Origin: Nocardioides sp. URHA0020
GTDB lineage: Bacteria; Actinomycetota; Actinomycetes; Propionibacteriales; Nocardioidaceae
Direction: 5' to 3'
DNA: 64,000 nt
Assembly: GCF_000620705.1 (NCBI RefSeq)
Contig: NZ_KK211166.1
Span: forward strand, 186,001-250,000
Positions within the stretch are counted from its first letter, which is position 1; each line of letters begins with the position of its first letter. Positions 8,222-15,795 of the stretch are shown piece after piece. The position numbers and the translations under genes are program-made. The notes below the pieces were generated by a model. That model saw only the letters and a program-made list of their open reading frames with translations, was not told where the DNA came from and made no database searches.

Positions 8222-8617
8222 TCATCCTCCCAAGTGGGTGCGCAGGTGCGCGAGGAAGGGCCGGTCCGGGTCGAGCCAGTCGACGTCGTCGAGCTCGGTC
8301 ACCGTCAGCCAGCGGATCTCGTCGTGCTCACGCGGGTCCGGGTCGCCGGCGGTGAGCTCGGCGACGGCGACGCTCAGCAGGTGCCGCTCGCCGATCGGCA
8401 CCTCGCCGGGCAGCCAGCCGGTGACCTCGACGGCGCAGCCGAGCTCCTCGTCGATCTCGCGCGCCAGCGCCGCCTCAGGGGTCTCTCCCTGCTCGACCTT
8501 GCCGCCCGGGAACTCCCAGCGCCCCGCAGCCTCCGGCGGCGTCGTGCGACGCGCCGCCAGCACCCGGCCGTCCCGGACGATGGCGGCGCCCACCACCGCT
8601 TGCCGGGTCCCTGTCAC
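8222..8617 (-). CDS. MutT-like Nudix hydrolase
   Basis: A 131-residue Nudix protein with a full Nudix box G-G-K-V-E-Q-G-E-T-P-E-A-A-L-A-R-E-I-D-E with E-L-G following. It is preceded by G-R-W-E-F-P, typical of MutT and NudG, which hydrolyse 8-oxo-dGTP, CTP or other oxidised or modified (d)NTPs to monophosphates. Substrate choice cannot be read. The GTG start is chosen because TAGCGT lies 7 nt upstream (leaderless) and because it sits at one end of the palindrome at 8615-8644 shared with the divergent gene. Confidence 0.87.
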   Translation of the reverse strand: MTGTRQAVVGAAIVRDGRVLAARRTTPPEAAGRWEFPGGKVEQGETPEAALAREIDEELGCAVEVTGWLPGEVPIGERHLLSVAVAELTAGDPDPREHDEIRWLTVTELDDVDWLDPDRPFLAHLRTHLGG

Positions 8618-8644
8618 GGTGCCGACGCTACCGTCGGCACCGTG
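8615..8644. promoter_or_regulatory. Palindromic divergent promoter containing both start codons
   Basis: A 30-bp near-perfect palindrome (half-site CACGGTGCCGACG, two non-pairing positions flanking the central TA). Its outer triplets are the GTG start codons of the Nudix gene (minus) and the 8642 gene (plus). The overlapping boxes TAGCGT (minus, 8625-8630) and TACCGT (plus, 8629-8634) each lie 7 nt from their start codon, so both genes are predicted to be leaderless and may compete for polymerase. Confidence 0.75.
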
Positions 8645-9568
8645 CACCTGCGGAGGAGTCGGGACCTCAGCCCGGAGATCGACGCGCTCGCGCAGCGTGC
8701 CGGAGGTCGGGTCGGACTCCCGACCGTGCTGGGTGACCTCGACCGTCGGCTGCGGCGGACCTGGGCGCCCGGCCTCGCCGTACGACGCGCGTGGACCTGG
8801 TCGGCGGCGGACCGCCGCGACCCCGCGTGGTGGCCGCAGGGCATCTCCCCGTCGCCGGGCCCGGAGCGGGTGCTGGCGGTCAGCTGGTATGCCGCGAGCG
8901 GCGGCTCGCGGCTCAGCCTCCTGGACCTCGACGCGCGGCGCTACCGGCACGTGACGCTGGTGCGTCCGGACCGCGACGGCAACCACGTGCCGCTCCAGAT
9001 CCATGCCGGCGGCATCGCCTGGCACGGTCCGTGGCTCCACCTCGCCGCCACCCGCGGCGGCTTCTGGAGCTGCCACGTCGACGACGTCGTGCGCGTGGCG
9101 GACGACTACCTGCTGCCGGTGCGCTTCCGGCACTCCGCGCCGGAGCGGCGCGACGACGACGTGCGGTTCTCCTTCCTGACGATCGACGGGGAGGAGCTCG
9201 TCGCCGGCGAGTACGGCGGCCGGAAGCAGTCGCGCCGACTCGCCCGGGTGGCGCTCGACCCCGAGACGCTGCTGCCGGTCACCGACGGTGAGGACCAGGT
9301 CGTCCCGGTCGTCACCGACCACGGCGTCGTGCGCGCCCAGGGCGTCGCGCGCGTCGACGGCCGGCTCTACCTGACGGCATCCCACGGGCCGTGGGGGCTG
9401 GGGTCGGTCTGGGCCGGGGACTCCCCCGACCTCCACGAGCACCGCTGGGCAGCGCCGATGGGACCCGAGGACCTGGCGTACGACGAGCACGGCGACTGGC
9501 TGTGGACCGTCACCGAGCACCCCCGCCGCCGCTGGGTCATCGCGATGCGGCGATCCTCCTTCGACTGA
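8642..9568 (+). CDS. Hypothetical protein, possible beta-propeller
   Basis: A 308-residue protein, no recognised family. There is no signal peptide or membrane segment. The sequence is rich in W, G, D and beta-type stretches with spaced repeats such as G-G-I-A-W-H-G-P-W-L-H, G-V-A-R-V-D-G-R-L-Y and E-D-L-A-Y-D-E-H-G-D-W-L-W, suggesting blades of a beta-propeller. Similar proteins in actinobacteria are annotated hypothetical or secreted. The GTG start is set by the leaderless box in the shared palindrome. Downstream lies the long repeat array. Confidence 0.72.
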   Translation: MHLRRSRDLSPEIDALAQRAGGRVGLPTVLGDLDRRLRRTWAPGLAVRRAWTWSAADRRDPAWWPQGISPSPGPERVLAVSWYAASGGSRLSLLDLDARRYRHVTLVRPDRDGNHVPLQIHAGGIAWHGPWLHLAATRGGFWSCHVDDVVRVADDYLLPVRFRHSAPERRDDDVRFSFLTIDGEELVAGEYGGRKQSRRLARVALDPETLLPVTDGEDQVVPVVTDHGVVRAQGVARVDGRLYLTASHGPWGLGSVWAGDSPDLHEHRWAAPMGPEDLAYDEHGDWLWTVTEHPRRRWVIAMRRSSFD

Positions 9569-9586
9569 CGCCGTGTGAGCACTGCC

Positions 9587-10640
9587 CGGTGGTCGAGGTG
9601 CGAGGGCAACCGGTGGTTGAGGTGCGAGGCGCCCAGTGGGTCGCGGCCATCCGGTGGTTGAGGTGCGAGGGCCGCCAGGCCCGAGCCTCGAAACCCCCGC
9701 AGCGTAGGCAGGGCAATGAGCGTGACCTTCGGGTCGGCTGGGCTCGGCCGCCGACAGGCTGGATACGCGGGTACGGCGAGCAGTGGCTGCGGTCGCCTCC
9801 CGGGTCCCCGGTGGTTGAGGCGTGAGGGCCGCCAGGCCCGAGCCTCGAAACCCCCGCAGCGTAGGCAGGGCAATGAGCGTGACCTTCGGGTCGGCTGGGC
9901 TCGGCCGCCGACAGGCTGGATACGCGGGTACGGCGAGCAGTGGCTGCGGTCGCCTCCCGGGTCCCCGGTGGTTGAGGCGTGAGGGCCGCCAGGCCCGAGC
10001 CTCGAAACCCCGGCAGCGAACCCAGGGCGATGAGCACGGCTCGCGGGTCCGCTCGGGTCATCCGCCGACAGGCAGCGACGCGGGTACGGCGCGCACGGGC
10101 CTGCGGCCGCTGCCGGCTTACCGGTGATTGAGGTGCGAGGGCCGCCAGGCCCGAGCCTCGAAACCCCCGCAGCGAACGCAGGGCAATGAGCGTGACCTTC
10201 GGGTCCGCTCGGGTCGGCCGCCGACAGGCTTGATACGCGGGTACCGCGAGCGGTGGTTGGGGCCGCCGGTCTGGCTGAGGGTCCCGGTGGTTGAGGTGCG
10301 AGGGCCGCCAGGCCCGAGCCTCGAAACCCCCGCAGCGAACGCAGGGCAATGAGCGTGACCTTCGGGTCCGCACGGGTCGACCGCCGAAAGGGCGATTACG
10401 CGATACGGCGCGCAGTGGTTGGGGTCGCCCGCTGGCCTACCGGTGGTTGAGGTGCGAGGGCCGCCAGGCCCGAGCCTCGAAACCCCCGCAGCGAACGCAG
10501 GGCAATGAGCGTGACCTTCGGGTCCGCACGGGTCGACCGCCGAAAGGGCGATTACGCGATACGGCGCGCAGTGGTTGGGGTCGCCCGCTGGCCTACCGGT
10601 GGTTGAGGTGCGAGGGCCGCCAGGCCCGAGCCTCGAAACC
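9587..10640. repeat. Tandem array of ~156-bp units headed by a hairpin repeat
   Basis: Full units start at 9652, 9809, 9966, 10122, 10285 and 10441 (spacing 157, 157, 156, 163, 156), with a final head-only copy at 10597-10640 and two truncated heads at 9587 and 9611. Each unit has (A) a 44-bp head, GGTGGTTGAGGTGCGAGG then GCCGCCAGGC then CCGAGCCTCGAAACC, which folds into a hairpin. (B) is a conserved 42-bp stretch containing GCAGGGCAATGAGCGTGACC. (C) is a more variable 70-bp tail. The unit pairs 9652/9809 and 10285/10441 are nearly identical. It fills the 1.2-kb gap between the 8642 gene and the HNH gene; I see no gene in it. Confidence 0.92.
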
Positions 10641-10750
10641 ACCACCCAGAGACACGTCGTTCGCGTGGTCCGAACGCTGATGGATGCCCCTCCACAGGCA
10701 CTCGATCCGGGTGTGGATGAACCCCTCGGATCGTGACCTCTTCGTGACCC

Positions 10751-10775
10751 AGAACCCTGTGAAAACAGGGGTTCT
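10751..10775. promoter_or_regulatory. Stem-loop with GAAA tetraloop upstream of the HNH gene
   Basis: Left arm AGAACCCTGT, loop GAAA, right arm ACAGGGGTTCT, one bulged G. It lies 40 nt before the HNH gene start, between the last repeat head and the gene. It could be an RNA element in the 5' leader or an operator. Confidence 0.5.
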
Positions 10776-10814
10776 GAGCCTCTGACTGTCGGTGGTCAGT
10801 GCTTGGCTAGAACC

Positions 10815-12062
10815 ATGACCACGATGACCACACCCCACCACCAGGTGGCATTGGCGACCGCGCAAATGCGTGCTGTTGCCGACGCCCTGGTGAATGCGTC
10901 GGTGTGGTCGATGAGCGCTTCCGAAGCCGCCTCCACGCTGGTCGAGCTCACGCGCCTGGAGGCCCAGGTTGTGGAGCTCAAGACCCGCGTCGCCACGCAC
11001 GCCGACGAGGTCCAGGTCGGCACCGATGTCGGCGCCACGAGCACGGCGAACTGGCTGGCGCACCAGACCAGGCAGACTCGTCCGGCAGCGGCGCGCACGG
11101 TCCACCTCGGCCATGACCTGGCCACCTACGAACTGGTCCGGACAGCGCTCGCCCGCGGGAACCTCCGCCTGGAGCAGGCCGACGTGATCATCCGGTCGAT
11201 CAGGGCGCTCCCGGCCGGTCTGGACCCGGAGCTGCTGATCAAGGCCGAGGAGCATTTGGTCACCGCCGCGGAGGAGCACGACGCGAAACGCCTCACCATC
11301 CTCGGGCGCCGGCTGCTGGAGGTCATCGCCCCGGACCTCGCCGACCAGCACGAGTCCGACCTCCTCGAACGTGAAGAAGCCAAGGCTGCCCAGGCGTGTC
11401 GGCTCACGATGAGCGACGACGGGCACGGGAAGGTCCACGGACGCTTCACCCTCCCCGCGTTGCAGGGAGCAGAACTGAAGAAGATGCTCCTCGGCCTCGC
11501 CGCACCCAAGCACCTCGCCGCCACCCACGGGCCCGGGATGGAGAGGCGGCCGGGTCCGGAGCGGATGGGCACGGCCTTCTGCGAGCTCATCGACCGCATC
11601 AGCGCGAAGGACCTCCCGCAGGTAGGAGGCAGGGACGCGACGATCGTGGTCACCATCGACCACGACACCCTCCTCGCCAAGCTCGAGAAGGCCGGGGTCG
11701 TCGACACCGGCGAGCGCATCAGCCCAGCCGCAGCCAGAAGGCTCGCGTGCACCGCCAAGATCATCCCCGTCGTCCTCGGCGCCGACTCGGAGGTCCTCGA
11801 CGTCGGCCGATCCAGACGGTTCTTCACCAAGGCGCAGCTCACCGCCCTGTCCCTCCGCGACGGTGGCTGTGTGGCTGACGGCTGCGACTGGCCACCCTGG
11901 ATGTGCCACGCCCACCACTGGCAGAGATGGACCGACGGCGGACCTTCTGACCTCGTCAACGCCGGACTCCTCTGCCCAAGACACCACGCCCGAGCACACG
12001 ACCCGACGTACGACATGCAGAAGCAGCCCGACGGCAAGGTCACCTTCACCCGACGCCAATAG
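10815..12062 (+). CDS. DUF222 domain HNH endonuclease
   Basis: A 415-residue protein with a helical DUF222 region (about 1-310) and a C-terminal HNH nuclease. The HNH core reads R-D-G-G-C-V-A-D-G-C, then C-H-A-H-H-W, T-D-G-G-x-S-D-L-V-N and C-P-R-H-H-A-R-A-H-D, giving the Cys zinc ligands and catalytic His/Asn. These genes are multicopy in Nocardioidaceae and mycobacteria; their biological role is unknown and mobility has been suggested. The ATG at 10815 is preferred; an in-frame TTG lies at 10803. It sits directly after the tandem repeat array. Confidence 0.88.
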   Translation: MTTMTTPHHQVALATAQMRAVADALVNASVWSMSASEAASTLVELTRLEAQVVELKTRVATHADEVQVGTDVGATSTANWLAHQTRQTRPAAARTVHLGHDLATYELVRTALARGNLRLEQADVIIRSIRALPAGLDPELLIKAEEHLVTAAEEHDAKRLTILGRRLLEVIAPDLADQHESDLLEREEAKAAQACRLTMSDDGHGKVHGRFTLPALQGAELKKMLLGLAAPKHLAATHGPGMERRPGPERMGTAFCELIDRISAKDLPQVGGRDATIVVTIDHDTLLAKLEKAGVVDTGERISPAAARRLACTAKIIPVVLGADSEVLDVGRSRRFFTKAQLTALSLRDGGCVADGCDWPPWMCHAHHWQRWTDGGPSDLVNAGLLCPRHHARAHDPTYDMQKQPDGKVTFTRRQ

Positions 12063-12208
12063 CGGATGACGCCGCAGTCTGCGCTCCCTACGATGAGGGT
12101 CTCGCCTCACCCCTGGGGCGGACGGGCCACGGCAGGTGCTGACCCTGTGTGGCGACCGTGATCCGTAAACAGTGGTTCGACCACATCGGCAGGGGTTGCC
12201 CGGGTGGC

Positions 12209-12230
12209 CCCGTCCCGGCCTCGGGACGGG
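12209..12230. terminator. Hairpin between convergent genes
   Basis: CCCGTCCCG, 4-nt loop, CGGGACGGG: a 9-bp perfect stem between the HNH gene and the thioesterase gene. There is no T-run, as is usual in actinobacteria. I see no gene in the rest of 12063-12264. Confidence 0.6.
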
Positions 12231-12264
12231 TCGCTCGGTGCTGCCCGAATGTCCAGACCAGCTC

Positions 12265-13074
12265 TCAGGCGGGGCGCGGCTGCCGCGCGAGCTGGCGGCT
12301 CTGGGCGACCAGGCGGCCGGTGGAGTCCCAGACCTCGCAGTCCTCCTCGAACATCCCACCGGCCACGTTGCGGGTGGCGTGCCGGACCTTGAGCCAGCCC
12401 GGAGCGGGCTTCGCGCGGATGTGGGCGGTCAGCTCCAGCGTGGGCGCCCAGCCCATCAGCCCCAGGTCGAAGGTCACCGGCGGCAGGGCGTCGACGACCA
12501 TCAGCAGCGAGACGGGGTCGGGCTCCCGTCCGTCGACCAGCCGGAACCAGGCGGCGATCTCGCCGCGGCCGCTGGGCTGCCCGACGACCCAGCCCACGTG
12601 GTCGGGGTGGAAGCGCATGTCGAAGCGGCCCATCATCGGAGCCATCTCGAGGATCTCCTGCGGGGACAGGGTGTTGGCGACGCACTCGTCCGGCGGTGGG
12701 AGCACCGGCTCCTCCGCGGTCGTGCGTACGTCGTCGCCCAGCCGGTCGAGGTCGCCGTACGTCGCGAGGGCCGCGATCCGGGTCTCGCCACCCTGCCGGA
12801 GCTCGACGGACGCGGTGGCGACGCTGCCGCCCTCACGGCGCACGTCGACGGCGATCTCGGCGGGGCCGGGAGTGCCGGCGGAGAGGTAGTACGCCGAGAC
12901 GGCGAGCGGATCGGGCTTCGTCGGGAAGGTCGCGCGCAGCGCCGTACCGATCAGCGACAGCAGGTAGCCGCCGTTGACGCCACCGCCGACGACCCACCCC
13001 CGGTCGAGCTCGGCGGCGAAGGATCCGTCGCCGTTCGGGTGGACGGCGGTGTGGTGGTCGAACTCGTACGTCAC
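12265..13074 (-). CDS. Acyl-CoA thioesterase-like double-hotdog protein
   Basis: A 269-residue protein of the TesB-like thioesterase family (two fused hotdog domains), which cleaves acyl-CoA to free acid and CoA. Marks are W-V-V-G-G-G-V-N-G-G-Y-L-L-S-L at about 29-43 in the first hotdog and V-D-A-L-P-P-V-x-F and L-T-A-H-I-R in the second. The GTG at 13074 is chosen because TAGGCT lies 7 nt upstream; a longer frame exists but runs past the promoter. It is divergent from the DUF202 operon. Confidence 0.83.
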   Translation of the reverse strand: MTYEFDHHTAVHPNGDGSFAAELDRGWVVGGGVNGGYLLSLIGTALRATFPTKPDPLAVSAYYLSAGTPGPAEIAVDVRREGGSVATASVELRQGGETRIAALATYGDLDRLGDDVRTTAEEPVLPPPDECVANTLSPQEILEMAPMMGRFDMRFHPDHVGWVVGQPSGRGEIAAWFRLVDGREPDPVSLLMVVDALPPVTFDLGLMGWAPTLELTAHIRAKPAPGWLKVRHATRNVAGGMFEEDCEVWDSTGRLVAQSRQLARQPRPA

Positions 13075-13081
13075 GCCCGCG

Positions 13082-13087
13082 AGCCTA
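13082..13087 (-). promoter_or_regulatory. -10 box TAGGCT of the leaderless thioesterase gene
   Basis: TAGGCT on the minus strand, 7 nt from the GTG at 13074; it decides the start. Confidence 0.65.
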
Positions 13088-13117
13088 GACGGGGTGACAT
13101 GCGGAAGGATGGGTGCC

Positions 13118-13471
13118 ATGACCGAACGCCGACCGCACTGGGTCTACGACGCGGGGCAGGAGCCCGACCCGCGCTACACCCTCGCCAACGAGCGCACCTT
13201 CCTGGCGTGGGTGCGGACGGCGTTGGCGATGCTGGCCGGCGGTGTCGCCCTGCACGCCCTCGGACTGCCGGGCACCACCTGGGTCCGCAACATCCTGGCG
13301 ATCACCCTGGTGCTCTCCGGCGCTGTCTTCACGGTCTTCGCCATGGTCCGGTGGGCGCGCGTGGAGCGGGCGATGCGCCTGCAGACCCCGCTCCCGGCGT
13401 TCAACCTCGGATTCCTGCTCACCGGCGCGGTCATCGTCGGTGCGGTCCTGCTGGCCTTCTCGTTCGCGTGA
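13118..13471 (+). CDS. DUF202 (YidH) family membrane protein
   Basis: 117 residues with D-P-R-Y-x-L-A-N-E-R-T-F-L-A-W-V-R-T, the DUF202 signature, followed by three transmembrane helices (about 30-48, 55-75 and 92-112). Function of the family is not known. A GGAAGGA precedes the ATG. It overlaps the next gene by GTGA, so it is the first gene of a three-gene operon with a GT-C transferase and a PAP2 protein. Confidence 0.9.
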   Translation: MTERRPHWVYDAGQEPDPRYTLANERTFLAWVRTALAMLAGGVALHALGLPGTTWVRNILAITLVLSGAVFTVFAMVRWARVERAMRLQTPLPAFNLGFLLTGAVIVGAVLLAFSFA

Positions 13472-14883
13472 CCCCACGGTCACAGGTCGGCCTGCTGGCC
13501 GCGGTAGCTGGGATCTGCCTGGTGCCCTTCGCCGGCAGGGCCCTGAGCCCCGACGAGGGCGGGCTGCTGCTGCTCGCCGAGCAGTGGGCGCCCGGCACCT
13601 CGCTGTACGGCGACTACTTCGTCGACCGGCCACCGGGGCTGATCGCGCTGGCCGCCCTCGCGGACGCCGCCGGCGGCGACTGGGCGTTCCGTGCCCTCGG
13701 CATCGTGGCCGTCATCGTCACGGTGCTGCTCAGCGGCCTGCTCGGCCGGTTGGCTGCGCCCGACCGCCCGGTGGCACCGGTGCTGACCGCGGCGACCGCC
13801 GCCCTGCTGGCCACGACACCGCTCTTCGGCGGGACGGTCGTGAACGGCGAGCTGCTCGGGCTGCCGTTCCTGCTGGGCGGCCTGGTCTCGGCGCTGCTCG
13901 CCGCCCGCGCCGACTCCCCGCGCGCCGCGTGGTGGTGGGCAGCGCTCGCCGGTGCGTCCGGTGCCGGCGGGGCACTCGTGAAGCAGAGCCTGCTCGACGT
14001 CTTCGTCTTCAGCGCCGTCCTGCTCCTGGTGAGCCGGCGGGTACGTCCGGCGCTCGGGATCGCGGTCGGCGCCGTGACGACCGTGGCGCTCGCCGTCTGG
14101 CTGTCATCCCACCGCGGCACCGACCCGGGTGAGCTGTGGGACGCGGTGGTCGTCTTCCGTCAGCAGGCGGCCTCGGTGATCGCCACCTCCGCCACCGACA
14201 CCACCCAGCAGCGCCTGCTCGGGATGCTGTTCGCGCTGCTCGCCACCGGCGCCCCGCTGCTCATGGTCGTGCTCGCCCGTCGTCTGCCGTCGCGGGCGAC
14301 GCCCGGCGTGCCCGACCTGCGCTGGCCAGCCCTCGCGACCCTCGCGTGGGAGCTGGTGGCGGTGCTGCTGGGCGGCAGCTACTGGCTGCACTACCTGATG
14401 GGCCTCGTGCCCGGTCTCGTGCTGCTCACCGCCGCCGCCTGCCAGCGGGCTCTCCCCGGGCGGCGCGTCCTGGGCGCGGCGTACGGCGTGATGGCGATCT
14501 CGACCGTCTCCGCGCTCGTCTACGTGGCCGTGCAGCCGATCCAGCGACCCGAGCACCCCGCCGTCGCCTGGCTCGACCAGCACACGCGATCCGGCGACAC
14601 GGCGGTGATCGCGTTCGGCGCCCCGAACATCCTCCAGGCGGCCGGGCTGCGCAGCCCCTACCCCGACCTCTGGAGCCTGCCGGTGCGGGTGCACGACCCG
14701 GAGCTCCGGCAGCTCTCGGTCCTGCTGGCGAGCGCCGACCGGCCGACCTGGGTCGTGGTCGCCGGCACGTCGCTCCGCTCCTGGGGCATCGACGCATCGT
14801 CGGCCGACCGGGTGCTGGCCGAGTACTACGACCGCGCTACGACCGCCGGCGACTGGACCATCTACCGCGAGGACGCCCGGTGA
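13468..14883 (+). CDS. Polytopic GT-C-type glycosyltransferase-like protein
   Basis: A 471-residue protein with about 10 transmembrane helices and a soluble C-terminal part (about 360-471). The N-terminal first loop has L-S-P-D-E-G and Y-F-V-D-R-P-P-G-L, matching the acidic D-E motif and PPGL of lipid-phosphate-dependent glycosyltransferases (PMT/ArnT type, GT39/GT83). It probably transfers a sugar from a polyprenyl phosphate outside the membrane; acceptor unknown. It overlaps its upstream and downstream genes by GTGA. A paralogue lies at 43383-44876 and shares the S-P-Y-P-x-L-W-S-L-P segment. Confidence 0.75.
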   Translation: MTPRSQVGLLAAVAGICLVPFAGRALSPDEGGLLLLAEQWAPGTSLYGDYFVDRPPGLIALAALADAAGGDWAFRALGIVAVIVTVLLSGLLGRLAAPDRPVAPVLTAATAALLATTPLFGGTVVNGELLGLPFLLGGLVSALLAARADSPRAAWWWAALAGASGAGGALVKQSLLDVFVFSAVLLLVSRRVRPALGIAVGAVTTVALAVWLSSHRGTDPGELWDAVVVFRQQAASVIATSATDTTQQRLLGMLFALLATGAPLLMVVLARRLPSRATPGVPDLRWPALATLAWELVAVLLGGSYWLHYLMGLVPGLVLLTAAACQRALPGRRVLGAAYGVMAISTVSALVYVAVQPIQRPEHPAVAWLDQHTRSGDTAVIAFGAPNILQAAGLRSPYPDLWSLPVRVHDPELRQLSVLLASADRPTWVVVAGTSLRSWGIDASSADRVLAEYYDRATTAGDWTIYREDAR

Positions 14884-15770
14884 CCCGCACGACCGCGATG
14901 ACGGCGTACGCCGCCCTGCTCCTCGCGTGGTGCCTCCTCGTGGGCATCCCCAACGACCCGGCCGGCGTGGTGCTCTGGATCTGGCTGGGGACCATCGCCT
15001 GGCAGGTCGAGGCCGAGCCCCGCGACATCTGGGAGTTCTGGCGCGACTGGTGGAAGCCGCTGCTGCTGATGGTCGTCTACTGGCTCGGCCGCGGGCTCGC
15101 CGACGAGATCGGGATCGCGCCGCACTACTTGATGCCGGTCCGCTTCGACGAGTGGCTCGGCGGCGGCATCGCCCCGACGGTCCGGCTGCAGGACGCCTGG
15201 TGCGGCGACCCGTGCGTCCGGACCCTGCCACCACGCTGGTACGACGTGCTGCTCACGACGGTCTACGCGTCGCACTTCCTCGTGGCGCTGACGCTGGCCG
15301 GGGTGCTGTGGCTGCGCAACCGCGTCGAGTGGGTGCGCTGGCTGCGGCGCTACATCACCCTGCTCTTCGCCGGGCTCGCGATCTACGTCATCTACCCGAT
15401 GGCGCCGCCGTGGATGGCCGCACGCGACGGCTACCTCCCCGAGGTGCACCGGATCACCCGCCGAGGCTGGTCCGGGCTCGAGTGGCACGGGATCGACCTG
15501 CACCGACAGACGATGATCATGTTCGGCATGGGCAACAAGGTGGCCGCGATGCCCTCGCTGCACTGCGGCATCGCCTGCCTGGTGGCGCTCTACCTGATCA
15601 GCAGGCTGCGTACGCCGTACCGCTGGCTGCTGCTGCTCTACCCCGTGGCGATGGCGCTGGCCCTGACCTACTTCGCCGAGCACTACGTGATCGACGCGAT
15701 CTGCGGGTGCGCGCTCGCCGGACTGGTGATGCTCGGTGTCGGCCGGTGGGAGCGGAAGAGGGCCGCCTAG
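14880..15770 (+). CDS. PAP2 superfamily protein, Aur1/inositol-phosphotransferase-like
   Basis: A 296-residue membrane protein with about six helices. It has P-S-L-H-C-G (C2) and H-Y-V-I-D-A-I-x-G (C3) and P-M-A-P-P-W-M before them, the layout of Aur1/Ipt1-like PAP2 proteins, while the classical C1 K-x6-RP is absent. Such enzymes move a phospho-headgroup between lipids or dephosphorylate lipid phosphates. The overlap with the GT-C gene suggests both act on the same lipid, for instance recycling the carrier; this is inference. The GTG start follows from the GTGA overlap. Confidence 0.82.
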   Translation: MTRTTAMTAYAALLLAWCLLVGIPNDPAGVVLWIWLGTIAWQVEAEPRDIWEFWRDWWKPLLLMVVYWLGRGLADEIGIAPHYLMPVRFDEWLGGGIAPTVRLQDAWCGDPCVRTLPPRWYDVLLTTVYASHFLVALTLAGVLWLRNRVEWVRWLRRYITLLFAGLAIYVIYPMAPPWMAARDGYLPEVHRITRRGWSGLEWHGIDLHRQTMIMFGMGNKVAAMPSLHCGIACLVALYLISRLRTPYRWLLLLYPVAMALALTYFAEHYVIDAICGCALAGLVMLGVGRWERKRAA

Positions 15771-15795
15771 CGGCTCGTCGCGCGCGAGCGACCCG

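Noticed and set aside
4541..8641. Upstream extension of the 8642 gene to a 1675-residue protein
   Set aside because: The extension is antisense to VanW, mshB and the Nudix gene; only the part after the leaderless promoter at 8642 has protein-like composition.
9587..10640. CRISPR array
   Set aside because: Units are about 156 bp and most of each unit is conserved; there are no short direct repeats with unique spacers of constant length and no cas genes.
9652..10680. Repetitive coding sequence (open frames on both strands)
   Set aside because: Frames stay open because of high GC and repetition; they shift between units and have no start signals or homology.
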